Positions 9,529 to 20,595 of a stretch of DNA of 64,000 bases are shown here, in pieces; position 1 is the first letter of the stretch; each line of letters begins with the position of its first letter. The notes under the pieces are model-generated. The model ran no database searches, was not told the origin of the DNA, and was given only the letters and a program-made list of their open reading frames with translations. The stretch is taken from contig NZ_JACOPD010000001.1 of NCBI RefSeq assembly GCF_014287955.1, positions 478,628 through 542,627 of the forward strand, given 5' to 3'. This DNA comes from Lachnospira hominis (ex Liu et al. 2021). Lineage in GTDB: Bacteria > Bacillota > Clostridia > Lachnospirales > Lachnospiraceae. The position numbers were made by a program, and so were the translations under genes.

Positions 9529-9756
9529 TTAATTATCTCCTAATACCTTTTTTGCTTCGTCATACGAATCCATATGTATGTATATATCACACTTCATATT
9601 CTTACTATTGTCCAGGAACTTCAGTAAGCCTGAATGCGTTTTCCATTTTTCATAATAGGAAATATTATTCTTCCGTAAGACCTTTTCTATCTTCTTGCAT
9701 TCTTCAGGTGATACATCCGAACGCAGAACCCGCTCATTCGTACCAAATTCTGCCAT
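9529..9756 (-). CDS. Small DUF2007-like protein
   Basis: A 75-residue soluble protein with an alpha/beta pattern (LRSDVSPEECKKIEKVLRKNNISYYEK, ending DIYIHMDSYDEAKKVL when read in segments). This resembles the DUF2007 putative signal-transducing fold, which is ferredoxin-like. The longest frame starts at 9777, but AGAGGCG lies about 8 nt before the ATG at 9756. It stands alone, with a terminator behind it. The family match comes from pattern recognition only, and no function can be assigned. Confidence 0.6.
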   Translation of the reverse strand: MAEFGTNERVLRSDVSPEECKKIEKVLRKNNISYYEKWKTHSGLLKFLDNSKNMKCDIYIHMDSYDEAKKVLGDN

Positions 9757-9896
9757 ATTAAAACGCCTCTTTCTCATTTATTGTTATTAAATAATAACAT
9801 ATTGTTCATAAAAAATCCATATAAAATGACTTAATTATATAAACAATATTTTCCGTGTATGCACAGTCTGCAGCCTGTTTCCCGCATACATAATAA

Positions 9897-9931
9897 ACGC
9901 CGGCCAAAGAATTAATCTTACAAGCCGGCGT
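9897..9931 (-). terminator. Probable terminator of ilvE
   Basis: An 8-bp GC-rich dyad (ACGCCGGC / GCCGGCGT) lies 39 nt beyond the aminotransferase stop. The T-run on the minus strand (TTTATTA) is weak, so termination strength is uncertain. Confidence 0.5.
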
Positions 9932-9969
9932 CTGAGTCAATATAATATTATATTTGTATAAATCTACTA

Positions 9970-10995
9970 TTATTCAACTGTGTAAATCCAGCCCTTAGGA
10001 GCTTCAATCTTACCCATCTGGATACCTGTAAGAGTATCGTAGAGCTTCTGGATTGTAGGACCCATCTTCTCCATTCCGCTAGGGAAACAGATTTCTTCGC
10101 CATGATTTACAATCTTGCCTACAGGTGAGATAACTGCAGCTGTACCGCAAAGACCACATTCAGCAAAGTCTTTAACTTCATCGAATAATACTTCTCTTTC
10201 TTCAACTTCAAGTCCAAGGTATTCCTTAGCAACATAAATAAGTGAACGACGTGTGATTGAAGGAAGGATACTGTCAGACTTAGGTGTTACAACCTTGCCA
10301 TCCTTTGTTACGAATATAAAGTTAGCTCCGCCTGTCTCTTCAACTTTTGTTCTTGTTGCAGGGTCAAGGTACATATTTTCTGCATAACCTTCTTCATGTG
10401 CTGTAACAATAGCATGAAGGCTCATTGCATAGTTAAGACCTGCTTTGATATGACCTGTTCCGTGAGGTGCTGCTCTATCGAAATCAGAAACTTTGATTGT
10501 GAGGGGCTTAGCACCACCCTTGAAATAAGGTCCAACAGGTGTAACGAGAATTCTGAACTGATATTCATCAGCCGGCTTAACACCAATAACAGGATTACTA
10601 CCAAACATATATGGACGAATGTAGAGAGACGCACCTGAACCAAATGGAGGTACCCATGCATCGTTAGCCTTAACAGTCTTTGCAACTGCTTCTACAAACT
10701 TATCTTCAGGATAAATCGGCATCTCAAGTCTGCGGCATGAGTTTGCCATTCTCTCAGCATTCATATCAGGACGGAAAATGACTACATGACCGTCTTGTGT
10801 TGTATATGCTTTCATTCCTTCAAAACATGTCTGTGCATACTGAAGCACGCCTGCACACTCGCTAATCACGACCTTATCATCTTCTGTAATGACACCGTCA
10901 TCCCATGCTCCATCTTTGAAATTTGCAACAAATCTCTTGTCAGTCTTCATGTAACCAAAACCGAGATTTGACCAGTCAAGATTTTTCTTTTCCAT
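9970..10995 (-). CDS. ilvE: Branched-chain amino-acid aminotransferase
   Basis: A PLP-dependent class IV aminotransferase of 341 residues. It catalyses the last step of leucine, isoleucine and valine synthesis and the first step of their degradation. The sequence follows the group-II (eukaryote-like) BCAT pattern: QYAQTCFEGMKAY near the N-terminus, FRPDMNAERM, and KAGLNYAMSLHAI, whose lysine is the expected PLP-binding residue. EETGGANFIFV and a CGTAAVISPVG segment follow. AGGAAG stands before the ATG. The neighbouring aldolase-like gene is on the same strand about 80 nt upstream and may be co-transcribed. Confidence 0.95.
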   Translation of the reverse strand: MEKKNLDWSNLGFGYMKTDKRFVANFKDGAWDDGVITEDDKVVISECAGVLQYAQTCFEGMKAYTTQDGHVVIFRPDMNAERMANSCRRLEMPIYPEDKFVEAVAKTVKANDAWVPPFGSGASLYIRPYMFGSNPVIGVKPADEYQFRILVTPVGPYFKGGAKPLTIKVSDFDRAAPHGTGHIKAGLNYAMSLHAIVTAHEEGYAENMYLDPATRTKVEETGGANFIFVTKDGKVVTPKSDSILPSITRRSLIYVAKEYLGLEVEEREVLFDEVKDFAECGLCGTAAVISPVGKIVNHGEEICFPSGMEKMGPTIQKLYDTLTGIQMGKIEAPKGWIYTVE

Positions 10996-11075
10996 CTTTA
11001 TTACTTCCTTTCATAAAATACTTACACGTATTTTAATACGATACTATATTAAAGTCAACAACATTATCTGCTTAA

Positions 11076-12050
11076 TTATTCCCTGTCAAGCACTGACTGA
11101 TAAAATGTAAAATAGTCTTCTCTCTTGTCAGCTGTAAATGCAATGGCTGTTCTTGGATGCTGGTTCTGCTGTCCGGTAAGCATGTACTGCACATCACATC
11201 CCCATACAACACCTGATTTTTTCAGTGGAAGAATTCTGTTTTCAATAAACTTAAGAACAGGATTCAGGCTGTACTTAGGATTTCTTAAAAATCCCAGAAG
11301 GAGTTCCATATAGCAGTTTCCTGCCCCTCTTCCCATACCGCTCATTGTCGCATCAAGATAACTTACACCGAAGGCACATGCTTCAATTGTATTTGCAAAT
11401 GCAAGCTGCTGGTTATTATGTGCATGAATACCAACTTTCTTTCCTGCTGCTTCTGCAACCTTAATGTACTTATCAGCATATCTTCTTATCTGTTCAGGGT
11501 AAAGTGAACCATAGCTGTCAACAAGGTAAATAACATCTGCCTTGCTCTTTGAAAGCAAATCAAGTGCCAGATCAAGCTCACTTTCCTGTGCAGTAGAAAC
11601 TGCCATAATATTTATTGTTGTCTCATATCCCATATCAGCACAGTAATTAATCATCTCAACTGCTGCCGGGATAGTATTTACATATGTCGCAATACGAATC
11701 ATATCAATTACACTGTCTTTTTTCGGAATGATATCCTTTTTATAATCAGTTCTTCCGACATCCGCCATAACCGAAATCTTCATGTCAGTATCATTATCAC
11801 CGACAATATCTCTTATATCCTGCTCGTCACAGAACTTCCACTTGCCAAATTCATTCACGTCAAACAAATCCTTTGAAGCCTTATAACCGAACTCCATATA
11901 ATCAACGCCTGCGGCAGCATTTGTTTTATATAAATCTTTTACAAATTCATCATCAAAATAAAAATTATTAACAAGACCTCCGTCTCTTATTGTGCAGTCA
12001 ACAACCTTGATGTCTGGTCTGAACGAAATTAATTCACCTTTCTGTTGCAT
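11076..12050 (-). CDS. HMGL-like aldolase (DRE-TIM metallolyase), substrate unknown
   Basis: A 324-residue protein of the homocitrate synthase / 4-hydroxy-2-oxovalerate aldolase superfamily. It has the metal and acid/base motif VVDCTIRDGG, YMEFGYKAS, a VDSYGSLYP strand and the metal-binding GIHAHNNQQLAFANT. The DATMSGMGRGAGNC loop is typical of the aldolases. A C-terminal extension of about 75 residues matches no specific enzyme I recognise. The longest frame starts at 12083, but ACGGAGGAT 7 nt before the ATG at 12050 decides the start. It lies upstream of ilvE in the same orientation, suggesting a link to branched-chain or 2-oxo-acid metabolism. The true substrate is open. Confidence 0.85.
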   Translation of the reverse strand: MQQKGELISFRPDIKVVDCTIRDGGLVNNFYFDDEFVKDLYKTNAAAGVDYMEFGYKASKDLFDVNEFGKWKFCDEQDIRDIVGDNDTDMKISVMADVGRTDYKKDIIPKKDSVIDMIRIATYVNTIPAAVEMINYCADMGYETTINIMAVSTAQESELDLALDLLSKSKADVIYLVDSYGSLYPEQIRRYADKYIKVAEAAGKKVGIHAHNNQQLAFANTIEACAFGVSYLDATMSGMGRGAGNCYMELLLGFLRNPKYSLNPVLKFIENRILPLKKSGVVWGCDVQYMLTGQQNQHPRTAIAFTADKREDYFTFYQSVLDRE

Positions 12051-12204
12051 AAAAAAATCCTCCGTATGTTTTTGCTTTACCATGCGTATTTCACCATGAC
12101 GCCTAATTTAATTTATACGTCTGTATTTTTCACTTTAAAGCGTTAAATTGATATAAGTATACCACTTTAAATCGAAAAGTCAAAACATTTATAAGCTTTT
12201 TTTA

Positions 12205-15200
12205 TTAAAGTTGAAGTTTATTCTGCATAAGTTTGAGCATCTCTTTAATACCTGTAAGATATTCTCCAGCATTATTGTATTTCTTTTTTGTCACACGCCA
12301 GATAAACTGCGGCTGTGAACCGCTTACAAGCTTCATTGCCCCTCCGAAGCTGTCAATAAAATCCGGAATTGCCTCTGTATTTATTTCTGCCTTAGGATAA
12401 ACTTTCATAACTGTCTTATAACAACCTGACGGTCCATCCTCAATAGTTCCTTTCATTTCCATAATTCCGATTTTATGAGCCATTGACTTAATGAGGGCAA
12501 TATTTAAAAGATTAACTGCCGGTGTGCTTAATGAACCATATCTGTCTACAAGTTCATCTTTCATGTCGCTTAATTCTTCCTCGCTCTCAATAGCTGCAAT
12601 ACGTTTATAAATATCAAGCTTCTGATATTCACTTTTGATATATGTCGAAGGAATATAGGCATCCACAGACAAATCAACATTCGTTTCAAAACTATATTCG
12701 TTCTTAATTCCTTTTAAGTCATTAACGGCTTCATTTAACATTTTACAGTACAAATCATAACCTACTGCTGCCATGTGTCCATGCTGGCTCTTTCCGAGAA
12801 CATTTCCCGCTCCCCTGATTTCAAGGTCTTTCATTGCAATCTTAAATCCTGAACCAAAATCAGAAAACTCTCTTATCGCAGAAAGCCGTTTCTCGGCGAC
12901 CTCTGTAAGCATCCTGTCTCTTCTGTATAAAAGAAATGCATATGCCGTCCTGTTGCTTCTACCGACACGCCCGCGTAGCTGATAAAGCTGCGAAAGCCCG
13001 AATTTATCGGCATCCTCTATAATCATCGTGTTTACATTGGAAATATCCATGCCCGTCTCAATGATAGTTGTCGAAATAAGCACATCTATATCACCATTGA
13101 TAAAATCGACCATAATCTTTTCAAGTTCACGCTTTTCCATCTGACCATGGGCAAATGCCACATTTGCCTGCGGAACAAGTTCCTGGATGTGTGCAGCCGC
13201 CTCATCTATGCTTCTGACACGATTGTATACATAATACACCTGTCCGCCTCTTGCAAGCTCTCTGTTTATCGCTTCGCGAATCATCTCGTCGTTATGTTCC
13301 GTCACGAATGTCTGAATCGGTACTCTGTCTACAGGCGGTTCTTCAAGCACACTCATATCCCTTATTCCGACAAGGCTCATGTGAAGCGTTCTTGGTATCG
13401 GTGTTGCACTGAGCGTAAGAACATCAATATTATTTTTCAGTTTCTTGATTTTTTCCTTGTGTGCCACACCAAAACGCTGCTCCTCGTCTATTATGAGAAG
13501 TCCGAGGTCTTTGAATTCTACATCTTTTGAAAGCAGACGATGAGTTCCTATAACAACATCGACAAAACCTTTCTTCAAATCAGCAAGCGTTTCTTTTATT
13601 TCTTTGTTGGTTCTGAAACTTGAAAGCTGTGCAACTTTAAGAGGAAAATTTTTCATTCTCTGCTCAAATGTATTGAAATGCTGCTGTGCAAGAATTGTCG
13701 TCGGCACAAGGTAAGCAACCTGTTTTCCTTCCTGTACAGCCTTAAATGCCGCACGTATGGCAACTTCAGTTTTTCCGTATCCGACATCGCCACATATAAG
13801 TCTGTCCATGATTCGTGTGCTTTCCATATCCGCCTTAGTATCAGCTATGGCATTAAGCTGGTCATCAGTCTCCTCATATGGGAACATTTCTTCAAATTCT
13901 TTCTGCCATACAGTGTCAGGTCCAAATGCATAACCCTTCTGGTTCTGTCTTATTGAATAAAGTTCCACAAGATCCTTTGCTATCTCCTCAACAGCTCCGT
14001 GAACCTTTGCTTTGGTCTTATTCCACTCGACACTTCCAAGTTTATTCAACTTAGGCTTCTTTTCCGTGTCTGATGCAGCATATTTCTGAAGCCTGTCAAG
14101 CTGTGTGGCAAGAACATACAGATTGCTGTTCCCGGCGTACTCTATCTTGATATAATCTTTTTCAACGCCCTCAACAGTAATCTTTTCAATTCCCTTGTAT
14201 ACACCAAGTCCGTGCATTTCATGGACAACATAATCACCGACATTAAGTTCGTTAAATCCGGCAATTGACCTGCCCTCGTATTTCTTCTTCTGCTTCTTTC
14301 TTGTACGGCTCGTAAATATATCATTTTCAGTAATGATTACAAAACCAATAAGCGGATATTCAAAGCCACGATGGATATTTCCATACGTAACCATAACAGT
14401 TCCCGGCATTATTTCTTTGTCATAATCCTCACTGAAATAGCTCTGCGTGCCCAGCTCCTCTAAATCTGCTACAATTCTTGCCGCCCTCGTTCTTGAATTG
14501 CACACAAGGACAACTCTGTACCCTGTTCTTTTATATTTATTAATATCATCTGCAAGATACTCAAAGCTGTTATTATAAGAACTTATGCTTCTCGCATCAA
14601 TTCTCAGATAATCTGCCGGTTTTAACATTTTCGGCTTGTAATCAAGTGACGATAAAAGCATAAGCCTTGAAGACTGCATATTTTTGTAAACTTCTGCAAT
14701 CGGACGCATAAGCTTTGTCTGGCTTGCAACGACATATCCGCCTTCAAGACGGTTCTTCATGCTCTCTTCATACTCATATGAGATGAGTTCCATTCTCTCC
14801 ATAATCCTGTCCGGCTCATCAAGCACAAAAACTGTTTCATCTTTTGGAAAATAGTCTGTGAACCCTTCTATCTCATCAGTAAATGACAGTATAAATTTAC
14901 TGTAATCTCTCGTTCTTTCAAAATCAGCATATGCATGTCTTAATCTGTTACATGCATCCATCTCCTGCTGTGTCTTTTTCTTCTTATCATTTCCAAGCGT
15001 AACAAGCTGCTTTTCAACTTCATCTTTTACTTTTTCAAATCCCGCATCTATTTCATCCTCAGATAAAATCCACTCTGTCGCCGGAAATACGTCGTATGTC
15101 TGTATTTTTTCAACTGAACGCTGGCTCTCCACGTCAAAAAAACGTATTGAATCGATTTCATCATCCCACAATTCAATACGCACCGGAGTCTCATCCGTAT

Positions 15201-15759
15201 ATGAAAATATATCTATTATTCCGCCACGGACCGCAAACTGCCCCTGTCCGTCAATCATCGGAACTCTTGTATATCCGATTCCTACAAGCTTAGAAATAAG
15301 CTTTTCCGTATCAATAATATCACTATTTTTAAAATGAATTATATTATCACGGTATCTTTGCAGCGGCATAAGCATATCAACACATCCGTCAATTGTAGTA
15401 ATAACGGTAATGTTTGTCCTATTATCTTGTGCTGCAATAATTTTTTGTATACATCTTAACCGTTCACCCGCAAGCTGATTACCATGTACATCAGCACTGT
15501 AAAATATGAAATCTTTCGCAGGATAGTATATACTCGATTTATCAAAAAATCGTGAATCCTCCTGCATTTCGCGTGCTTTTGCCTCGTCACCCGTTATTAT
15601 AAGACGAAATCTGTAATCATTTACGGCAGCATGAACAAGATGAATTTTCTGGGTATCTATGCAGCCGCTTATCATAACCGGCTGCCCTGTAACTTCAAAA
15701 TCTTTCTTTAACTGTTCTATTCCCGCCAACTCAGAAAGCGGTGCATAAAATGTCTTCAT
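12205..15759 (-). CDS. mfd: Transcription-repair coupling factor
   Basis: An 1184-residue DNA translocase that removes stalled RNA polymerase and recruits UvrA. Domains in order: an N-terminal UvrB-like region (to about 330), an RNA-polymerase-interaction CarD-like domain (about 500-560, [17 protein letters not shown]), and RecG-type helicase motifs. The latter include Walker [30 protein letters not shown] and [15 protein letters not shown]-terminal domain (about 1020-1130) follows. The length is normal. It is followed on the minus strand by a spacer and is probably transcribed with the upstream pth (52 nt apart), an order seen in many Firmicutes. Confidence 0.97.
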   Translation of the reverse strand: MKTFYAPLSELAGIEQLKKDFEVTGQPVMISGCIDTQKIHLVHAAVNDYRFRLIITGDEAKAREMQEDSRFFDKSSIYYPAKDFIFYSADVHGNQLAGERLRCIQKIIAAQDNRTNITVITTIDGCVDMLMPLQRYRDNIIHFKNSDIIDTEKLISKLVGIGYTRVPMIDGQGQFAVRGGIIDIFSYTDETPVRIELWDDEIDSIRFFDVESQRSVEKIQTYDVFPATEWILSEDEIDAGFEKVKDEVEKQLVTLGNDKKKKTQQEMDACNRLRHAYADFERTRDYSKFILSFTDEIEGFTDYFPKDETVFVLDEPDRIMERMELISYEYEESMKNRLEGGYVVASQTKLMRPIAEVYKNMQSSRLMLLSSLDYKPKMLKPADYLRIDARSISSYNNSFEYLADDINKYKRTGYRVVLVCNSRTRAARIVADLEELGTQSYFSEDYDKEIMPGTVMVTYGNIHRGFEYPLIGFVIITENDIFTSRTRKKQKKKYEGRSIAGFNELNVGDYVVHEMHGLGVYKGIEKITVEGVEKDYIKIEYAGNSNLYVLATQLDRLQKYAASDTEKKPKLNKLGSVEWNKTKAKVHGAVEEIAKDLVELYSIRQNQKGYAFGPDTVWQKEFEEMFPYEETDDQLNAIADTKADMESTRIMDRLICGDVGYGKTEVAIRAAFKAVQEGKQVAYLVPTTILAQQHFNTFEQRMKNFPLKVAQLSSFRTNKEIKETLADLKKGFVDVVIGTHRLLSKDVEFKDLGLLIIDEEQRFGVAHKEKIKKLKNNIDVLTLSATPIPRTLHMSLVGIRDMSVLEEPPVDRVPIQTFVTEHNDEMIREAINRELARGGQVYYVYNRVRSIDEAAAHIQELVPQANVAFAHGQMEKRELEKIMVDFINGDIDVLISTTIIETGMDISNVNTMIIEDADKFGLSQLYQLRGRVGRSNRTAYAFLLYRRDRMLTEVAEKRLSAIREFSDFGSGFKIAMKDLEIRGAGNVLGKSQHGHMAAVGYDLYCKMLNEAVNDLKGIKNEYSFETNVDLSVDAYIPSTYIKSEYQKLDIYKRIAAIESEEELSDMKDELVDRYGSLSTPAVNLLNIALIKSMAHKIGIMEMKGTIEDGPSGCYKTVMKVYPKAEINTEAIPDFIDSFGGAMKLVSGSQPQFIWRVTKKKYNNAGEYLTGIKEMLKLMQNKLQL

Positions 15760-15811
15760 TTATATAACTCCGTTATTTTATAAATTACTGTTTTTTGTAT
15801 TAACAATATAT

Positions 15812-16372
15812 TTACCCGTTATATTTATTCATGCCGCTTTCTATGCCTTCATTCATTATGCATGCAACGGCATCACAGGCTTTCTTTATTCCATTTTCCA
15901 CATCAGCCTCAACCTCTTTCGGATATCTTGACAGAACCCAGTCTGCAAGATCCCATTCCTTTGGCTTGTCTCCGACACCAAATTTTATACGCTTAAATTT
16001 GTCACTTCCAAGCTGTGCAATAATATTTTTGATACCATTGTGACCTCCGGCACTTCCCTTTGCACGAAGCCTCAGTCTTCCGGGCTCAAGACTTATATCG
16101 TCAAATATTACTATTAAGTCATCAATATCTGCCTTATAATAATCCATAACCTCACGTATACATTCTCCTGAAAGATTCATATATGTGAGCGGCTTTACAA
16201 GTATTACCTTCTGACCGTCGATTATTCCTTTTCCGATAAGCCCTTTATGCTTAGCTGTATCCACATCTATATTATATTTATCAGCAAGTGCATCTATAAC
16301 CGCAAATCCTGCGTTGTGTCTTGTACCTGCATATTCTTTTCCCGGATTTCCAAGTCCTGCTATTATATACAT
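15812..16372 (-). CDS. pth: Peptidyl-tRNA hydrolase
   Basis: A 186-residue enzyme that releases peptides from drop-off peptidyl-tRNA. The family signature is clear: GLGNPGKEYAGTRHNAG with Asn9 and catalytic His19, LVKPLTYMNLSGE, FDDISLEPGRLRLR and GSAGGHNGIKNI. The longest frame starts at 16504, but its first 44 residues are unrelated. AAGGAG sits 9 nt before the ATG at 16372. The gene lies between glgD and mfd on the same strand. Confidence 0.96.
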   Translation of the reverse strand: MYIIAGLGNPGKEYAGTRHNAGFAVIDALADKYNIDVDTAKHKGLIGKGIIDGQKVILVKPLTYMNLSGECIREVMDYYKADIDDLIVIFDDISLEPGRLRLRAKGSAGGHNGIKNIIAQLGSDKFKRIKFGVGDKPKEWDLADWVLSRYPKEVEADVENGIKKACDAVACIMNEGIESGMNKYNG

Positions 16373-16478
16373 AAAATTAAACTCCTTCCCACCGCCGCAA
16401 TAAAAAATCAGCTCAGATGAAATAGCTATTATAGCCATATTAACACCCAAGCTGAAATTTTTCAAATTAATGATGATT

Positions 16479-17594
16479 TTAATAATAAATCGGATTATCT
16501 TCAACTACAATAATAGGATCACCCTCGCCTACATATCGTGAATTTGCCTTTATTGTACTGCCGCTTTCAACGATACAATTCTCAAGATAGGAATTATCTC
16601 CGATATAAACATCGTTAAGAATAATACAATTCTTTACAACACTGTTGTTTCCGATATAAATCTTCTTAAAAAGAACTGAATTCTCGACACATCCGTTTAC
16701 GATACATCCACTTGAAACAAGGCTGTTCCTTACTTCTGCACCAAAGTTATACTTAGCAGGCGGTAAATCCTCAACTTTTGTATAAATATCCGGATACTGT
16801 TTAAAGAAATAATTTCTTACATCTTTCTTTAAGAAATCCATATTAGTTTTGTAATATGAATTAACTGTTGAAATATTGCTCCAGTATGTATCAAGCTTGT
16901 ACGCATAAATCTTTTTAAGATTCTTATAACGGACAAGGATATCTCTTACAAAATCATGGCGGTCTTCTTCTGCCGCTTTTTCGATAAGTTCAATAAGAAG
17001 TCGTCTTCTTATAATATAAATACCTGTCGAAACTGTTGAAAGATTAGTCTCCAAAGGTTTTTCATCTATCTCTGTGACACGTCCTTCTTCTGTCATTGAT
17101 ACAACACCAAATCTGTTAATCTCAGAGCGGTCTTCAAGCTTCTTTACAACCATCGTAATATCTGCTTTTTTCTCTATATGATACTCAAGGACTTTACCAT
17201 AATCCAGCTTGTAAATACCATCACCTGATGCAATTACAACATATGGCTCATGGCTTGACTTTAAGAACTGAAGATTCTGATAAAGTGAATCTGCTGTTCC
17301 GCGGTACCAGTAGCTGCTGTCAGCTGTTATTGTAGGCGTAAATACAAAAAGTCCTCCCTGCTTTCTTCCGAAATCCCACCATTTTGATGAGCTTAAATGC
17401 TCGTTGAGTGAGCGGGCATTATACTGTGTTATAACAGCAACTTTCTGGATTTTTGAATTAGACATATTGCTCAATGCAAAATCTATGCTGCGGTAGCTTC
17501 CTGCAACCGGCATTGCTGCTATCGCTCTTTTATTAGACAATTCCTTCATCATCTTATTATTGCCGCCGGCTAAAATAATTCCTATTGCTTTCAT
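16479..17594 (-). CDS. glgD: Glucose-1-phosphate adenylyltransferase regulatory subunit
   Basis: A 371-residue GlgD, the partner of GlgC in the heteromeric ADP-glucose pyrophosphorylase of Firmicutes. The N-terminal nucleotidyltransferase fold has a degenerate [20 protein letters not shown] loop instead of the catalytic GGxGxRL...K signature. A left-handed beta-helix of hexapeptide repeats follows (about 270-360). It overlaps glgC by 4 nt (ATGA), so the two are translationally coupled. Known pairs show GlgD enhancing GlgC activity and altering its regulation. Confidence 0.95.
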   Translation of the reverse strand: MKAIGIILAGGNNKMMKELSNKRAIAAMPVAGSYRSIDFALSNMSNSKIQKVAVITQYNARSLNEHLSSSKWWDFGRKQGGLFVFTPTITADSSYWYRGTADSLYQNLQFLKSSHEPYVVIASGDGIYKLDYGKVLEYHIEKKADITMVVKKLEDRSEINRFGVVSMTEEGRVTEIDEKPLETNLSTVSTGIYIIRRRLLIELIEKAAEEDRHDFVRDILVRYKNLKKIYAYKLDTYWSNISTVNSYYKTNMDFLKKDVRNYFFKQYPDIYTKVEDLPPAKYNFGAEVRNSLVSSGCIVNGCVENSVLFKKIYIGNNSVVKNCIILNDVYIGDNSYLENCIVESGSTIKANSRYVGEGDPIIVVEDNPIYY

Positions 17595-18865
17595 ACGTTG
17601 TCACCTGCCTTAATTATTACACCGCCTCCCACAAGTTCTCCATTCGGATAATCTTCTGGTTTTGTCTCACCTGAAACAGCTGTGTTTTTGCCAATCTTTA
17701 CGCCGTCAGGAATAACTGTACATTCACCGATTGTAACAAGACCCGAATTGTAAATCTTAGGTTTAAGTACATTCTCTGCTTCCTCTCCGACACCAATCTC
17801 AACATTATCGCCGATAACAACTTCTTCCGCTATAATTGCTTTTTCAACTGATGTATTCTTTCCTATTACAGTATCCTGCATTATAATAGAATCCCTTACA
17901 ACTGCACCTTCTTCAATTACAACGCCTGAACCTATTACAGAATTATAGACTTTTCCGTATATCTCACTTCCGTCACCTATAATACTCTTTTCAATAAAAG
18001 CATCTGATGATATATACTGTGGTGGAATCGCATCTGTTCTGGTATAAATCTTCCAGAACTCTTCATATAGATTAAATACAGGAATAATATCTATAAGTTC
18101 CATATTAGCTTCCCAATATGAATTAAGCGTTCCTACATCTTTCCAGTAGCCGTTATACTCATATGCAAAAAGTCTCTTATTATTTTCAAAACAATATGGA
18201 ATGACATGCTTGCCAAAATCGCATTCATTCTGGTCTTTAAGTGCAATAAGTGCATTTTTAAGGACTTTCCAGCTGAATATGTAAATACCCATTGAAGCAA
18301 GATTACTCTTAGGATTCTCAGGTTTTTCCTCGAATTCTGTGATTCTGTTGTCATCATCAGTAACAACAATACCGAATCTTTTTGCCTCCTCAATAGGAAC
18401 AGGCATTGCAGCTATTGTTATATCTGCATTGTTGGCCTTATGATAATCAAGCATTATCTTGTAATCCATCTTATAAATATGGTCACCCGAAAGAATAAGA
18501 ACATAATCAGGATTATACTGCTCCATATATTCAAGATTCTGATAAATGGCATTGGCTGTTCCTGTATACCATTCACTGTTTGTACTCTTCTCATACGGAG
18601 GAAGCACCGTAACACCGCCAACATTGCGGTCCAAATCCCACGGAATACCAATACCGATGTGAGTGTTAAGTCTTAACGGCTGATACTGAGTCAACACACC
18701 AACTGTATCAATCCCTGAATTAATACAGTTGCTTAATGGAAAATCAATTATGCGGTATTTACCGCCAAATGCTACGGCCGGCTTGGCCATCTTTGATGTG
18801 AGGACTCCGAGTCTGCTTCCTTGTCCTCCTGCCAGTAACATGGCTATCATTTCTTTTTTAATCAT
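17591..18865 (-). CDS. glgC: Glucose-1-phosphate adenylyltransferase (ADP-glucose pyrophosphorylase)
   Basis: A 424-residue catalytic subunit that makes ADP-glucose from ATP and glucose-1-phosphate, the committed step of glycogen synthesis. Visible features are [20 protein letters not shown], the catalytic [28 protein letters not shown] and [10 protein letters not shown]-terminal left-handed beta-helix spans about 290-410. It is first of the glgC-glgD pair, behind its own promoter. No other glycogen genes lie in the window. Confidence 0.96.
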   Translation of the reverse strand: MIKKEMIAMLLAGGQGSRLGVLTSKMAKPAVAFGGKYRIIDFPLSNCINSGIDTVGVLTQYQPLRLNTHIGIGIPWDLDRNVGGVTVLPPYEKSTNSEWYTGTANAIYQNLEYMEQYNPDYVLILSGDHIYKMDYKIMLDYHKANNADITIAAMPVPIEEAKRFGIVVTDDDNRITEFEEKPENPKSNLASMGIYIFSWKVLKNALIALKDQNECDFGKHVIPYCFENNKRLFAYEYNGYWKDVGTLNSYWEANMELIDIIPVFNLYEEFWKIYTRTDAIPPQYISSDAFIEKSIIGDGSEIYGKVYNSVIGSGVVIEEGAVVRDSIIMQDTVIGKNTSVEKAIIAEEVVIGDNVEIGVGEEAENVLKPKIYNSGLVTIGECTVIPDGVKIGKNTAVSGETKPEDYPNGELVGGGVIIKAGDNV

Positions 18866-18913
18866 GCTCTCACCCCTGATGCTAAAAATTTACTGTCTTA
18901 TTAAGTTGTCCTA

Positions 18914-18942
18914 ATTATATCATATTCAGACTTGTAAGTAAA
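18914..18942 (-). promoter_or_regulatory. glgC promoter
   Basis: Read on the minus strand: TTTACT (18937-18942), a 17-nt spacer and a perfect TATAAT (18914-18919). A long A/T tract immediately upstream (18943-18977) could act as an UP element. Confidence 0.6.
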
Positions 18943-19100
18943 AAGAATTTTTTATTTTTTTTTATTTTTTTCTTGTTTAAATAGACAATTCAAAAAATTC
19001 TAAACACAATTTTAATGCAATTATTTTATTCGAGAAAAATTATCTAAACAATTTTATTCCGGCTATTGACAAAAAGGTCATAATGTGTCCTTAAATTAGT

Positions 19101-19128
19101 TTGAAATTTTTCTCATTATGTTTATAAT
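19101..19128 (+). promoter_or_regulatory. murC promoter
   Basis: TTGAAA (19101-19106), a 16-nt spacer and TATAAT (19123-19128), about 50 nt before the murC start. Confidence 0.6.
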
Positions 19129-19180
19129 AATATTGGAGACTACATTATAATAAGTAATTTTTAAGAAAGGCAATTAATCT

Positions 19181-20563
19181 ATGTATCATATTGATTTTAA
19201 TAATCCTGTACATGTCCACTTTATAGGTATCGGTGGAATAAGCATGAGCGGTCTTGCACATATTCTCATAGGAAGACATTTTACCGTATCCGGCTCCGAC
19301 AGCCACGAATCTGAACTTACAGATGCACTTGAAAAGGAAGGCTGCACATGTTCTTACAAGCAGGAGGCTTCTAATATACATCCTGATTATGATGTTGTTG
19401 TATATACAGCAGCTATTTCAGACTCCAATCCTGAGCTTGCACGTGCAAGAGAGCTTGGAATCCCTACCCTCACAAGAGCTGAGCTTTTAGGCCAGCTTAT
19501 GAAAAATTATAAGGTTGCGGTAAATGTTGCCGGAACACATGGAAAGACGACAACTACATCAATGATTACAGAAATCCTTCTTGCCGGTAACTGTGACCCT
19601 ACTATTTCTGTAGGCGGCATACTTCACAGTATCGGTGGCAATGTACGTGTCGGAAAATCTGACATTTTCGTAACTGAAGCCTGTGAATATACTAACAGCT
19701 TTTTATCATTTTATCCGACAATTGATGTAATTCTTAATGTAAAAGCAGACCATCTTGATTTCTTTAAAGATATTGACGATATCCGCCATTCGTTCAAGCT
19801 TTTTACAGAAAAACTTCCAAAAGACGGAACTCTCATTATTAATACAGATATTGATAACTATGAATATTTTTATAAAGATACAGACTGTGAAGTAATTACA
19901 GTCGGTTCAAATCCTGCGACAAGCCGTTACAGTGCTGCTGATATCGCATATGACAGTGCCGGCTGCTGCTCATATACACTTCTTATTGATAATAAGCCAA
20001 ATGGCACAATAAAACTCGGTGTTCCGGGCAAACATAATGTATACAATTCACTTGCAGCAATTGCCGTTGCCATAAAACTTGGTCTTGACCTTGAAACAAT
20101 CAAAAAAGGACTATGCGGTTTTTCAGGCACTGACAGACGTTTCCAGAAAAAAGGAACTTTTAACGGTGTGACAGTTGTCGATGATTATGCACATCATCCT
20201 GACGAGATTACAGCAACTCTTGACAGTGCAAAACATTTTCCACACAACAGAACATGGTGCGTATTCCAGCCTCATACCTATTCAAGAACAAAAGCACTTC
20301 TCGGTGATTTTGCAAAAGCACTTTCAGCTGCCGACATTGTCGTCCTCGCCGACATATATGCTGCAAGAGAAACTGATAACCTTGGAATAAGTTCAGCAGA
20401 TTTACAGAAAGCAATCGGTGAACTCGGCAAAGAATGTTATTATTTCCACTCATTTGAGGAAATCGAAAAATTTTTATTAAAAAATTGTATCAACGGCGAT
20501 TTGTTGATAACTATGGGTGCCGGAGATGTTTATAAAGTCGGCGAAGCCCTTGTTAATCAGTAA
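19181..20563 (+). CDS. murC: UDP-N-acetylmuramate--L-alanine ligase
   Basis: A 460-residue Mur ligase that adds the first residue (L-Ala) of the peptidoglycan stem peptide in the cytoplasm. The N-terminal Rossmann-like domain begins HFIGIGGISMSGLAHI. The ATP-binding loop is GTHGKTTTTSMI. The middle domain has NVKADHLDFF, and the C-terminal domain has DDYAHHPDEI and the FQPHTYSR motif. The length is standard. It stands alone between the divergent glg genes and the dnaD/dnaC pair. Confidence 0.97.
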   Translation: MYHIDFNNPVHVHFIGIGGISMSGLAHILIGRHFTVSGSDSHESELTDALEKEGCTCSYKQEASNIHPDYDVVVYTAAISDSNPELARARELGIPTLTRAELLGQLMKNYKVAVNVAGTHGKTTTTSMITEILLAGNCDPTISVGGILHSIGGNVRVGKSDIFVTEACEYTNSFLSFYPTIDVILNVKADHLDFFKDIDDIRHSFKLFTEKLPKDGTLIINTDIDNYEYFYKDTDCEVITVGSNPATSRYSAADIAYDSAGCCSYTLLIDNKPNGTIKLGVPGKHNVYNSLAAIAVAIKLGLDLETIKKGLCGFSGTDRRFQKKGTFNGVTVVDDYAHHPDEITATLDSAKHFPHNRTWCVFQPHTYSRTKALLGDFAKALSAADIVVLADIYAARETDNLGISSADLQKAIGELGKECYYFHSFEEIEKFLLKNCINGDLLITMGAGDVYKVGEALVNQ

Positions 20564-20595
20564 TTTCTGAATTTTTATAAAAGTTGTCAACAAAG

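Larger units (their letters stand above)
18866..19180. other. Divergent spacer glgC / murC
   Basis: A 315-nt gene-free stretch. It holds the two divergent promoters listed separately, a T-rich tract (18944-18975), a second weak TTGACA at 19066-19071 without a well-placed -10 element, and the murC ribosome site (AAGAAAGG near 19163). I see no RNA structure or small gene. Confidence 0.6.

Noticed and set aside
10996..11075. T-box or attenuator before ilvE
   Set aside because: Only 80 nt separates the genes and no T-box core or terminator stem is visible.
16373..16504. Upstream extension of pth
   Set aside because: It does not resemble any Pth and overlaps glgD; the ribosome site lies before 16372.
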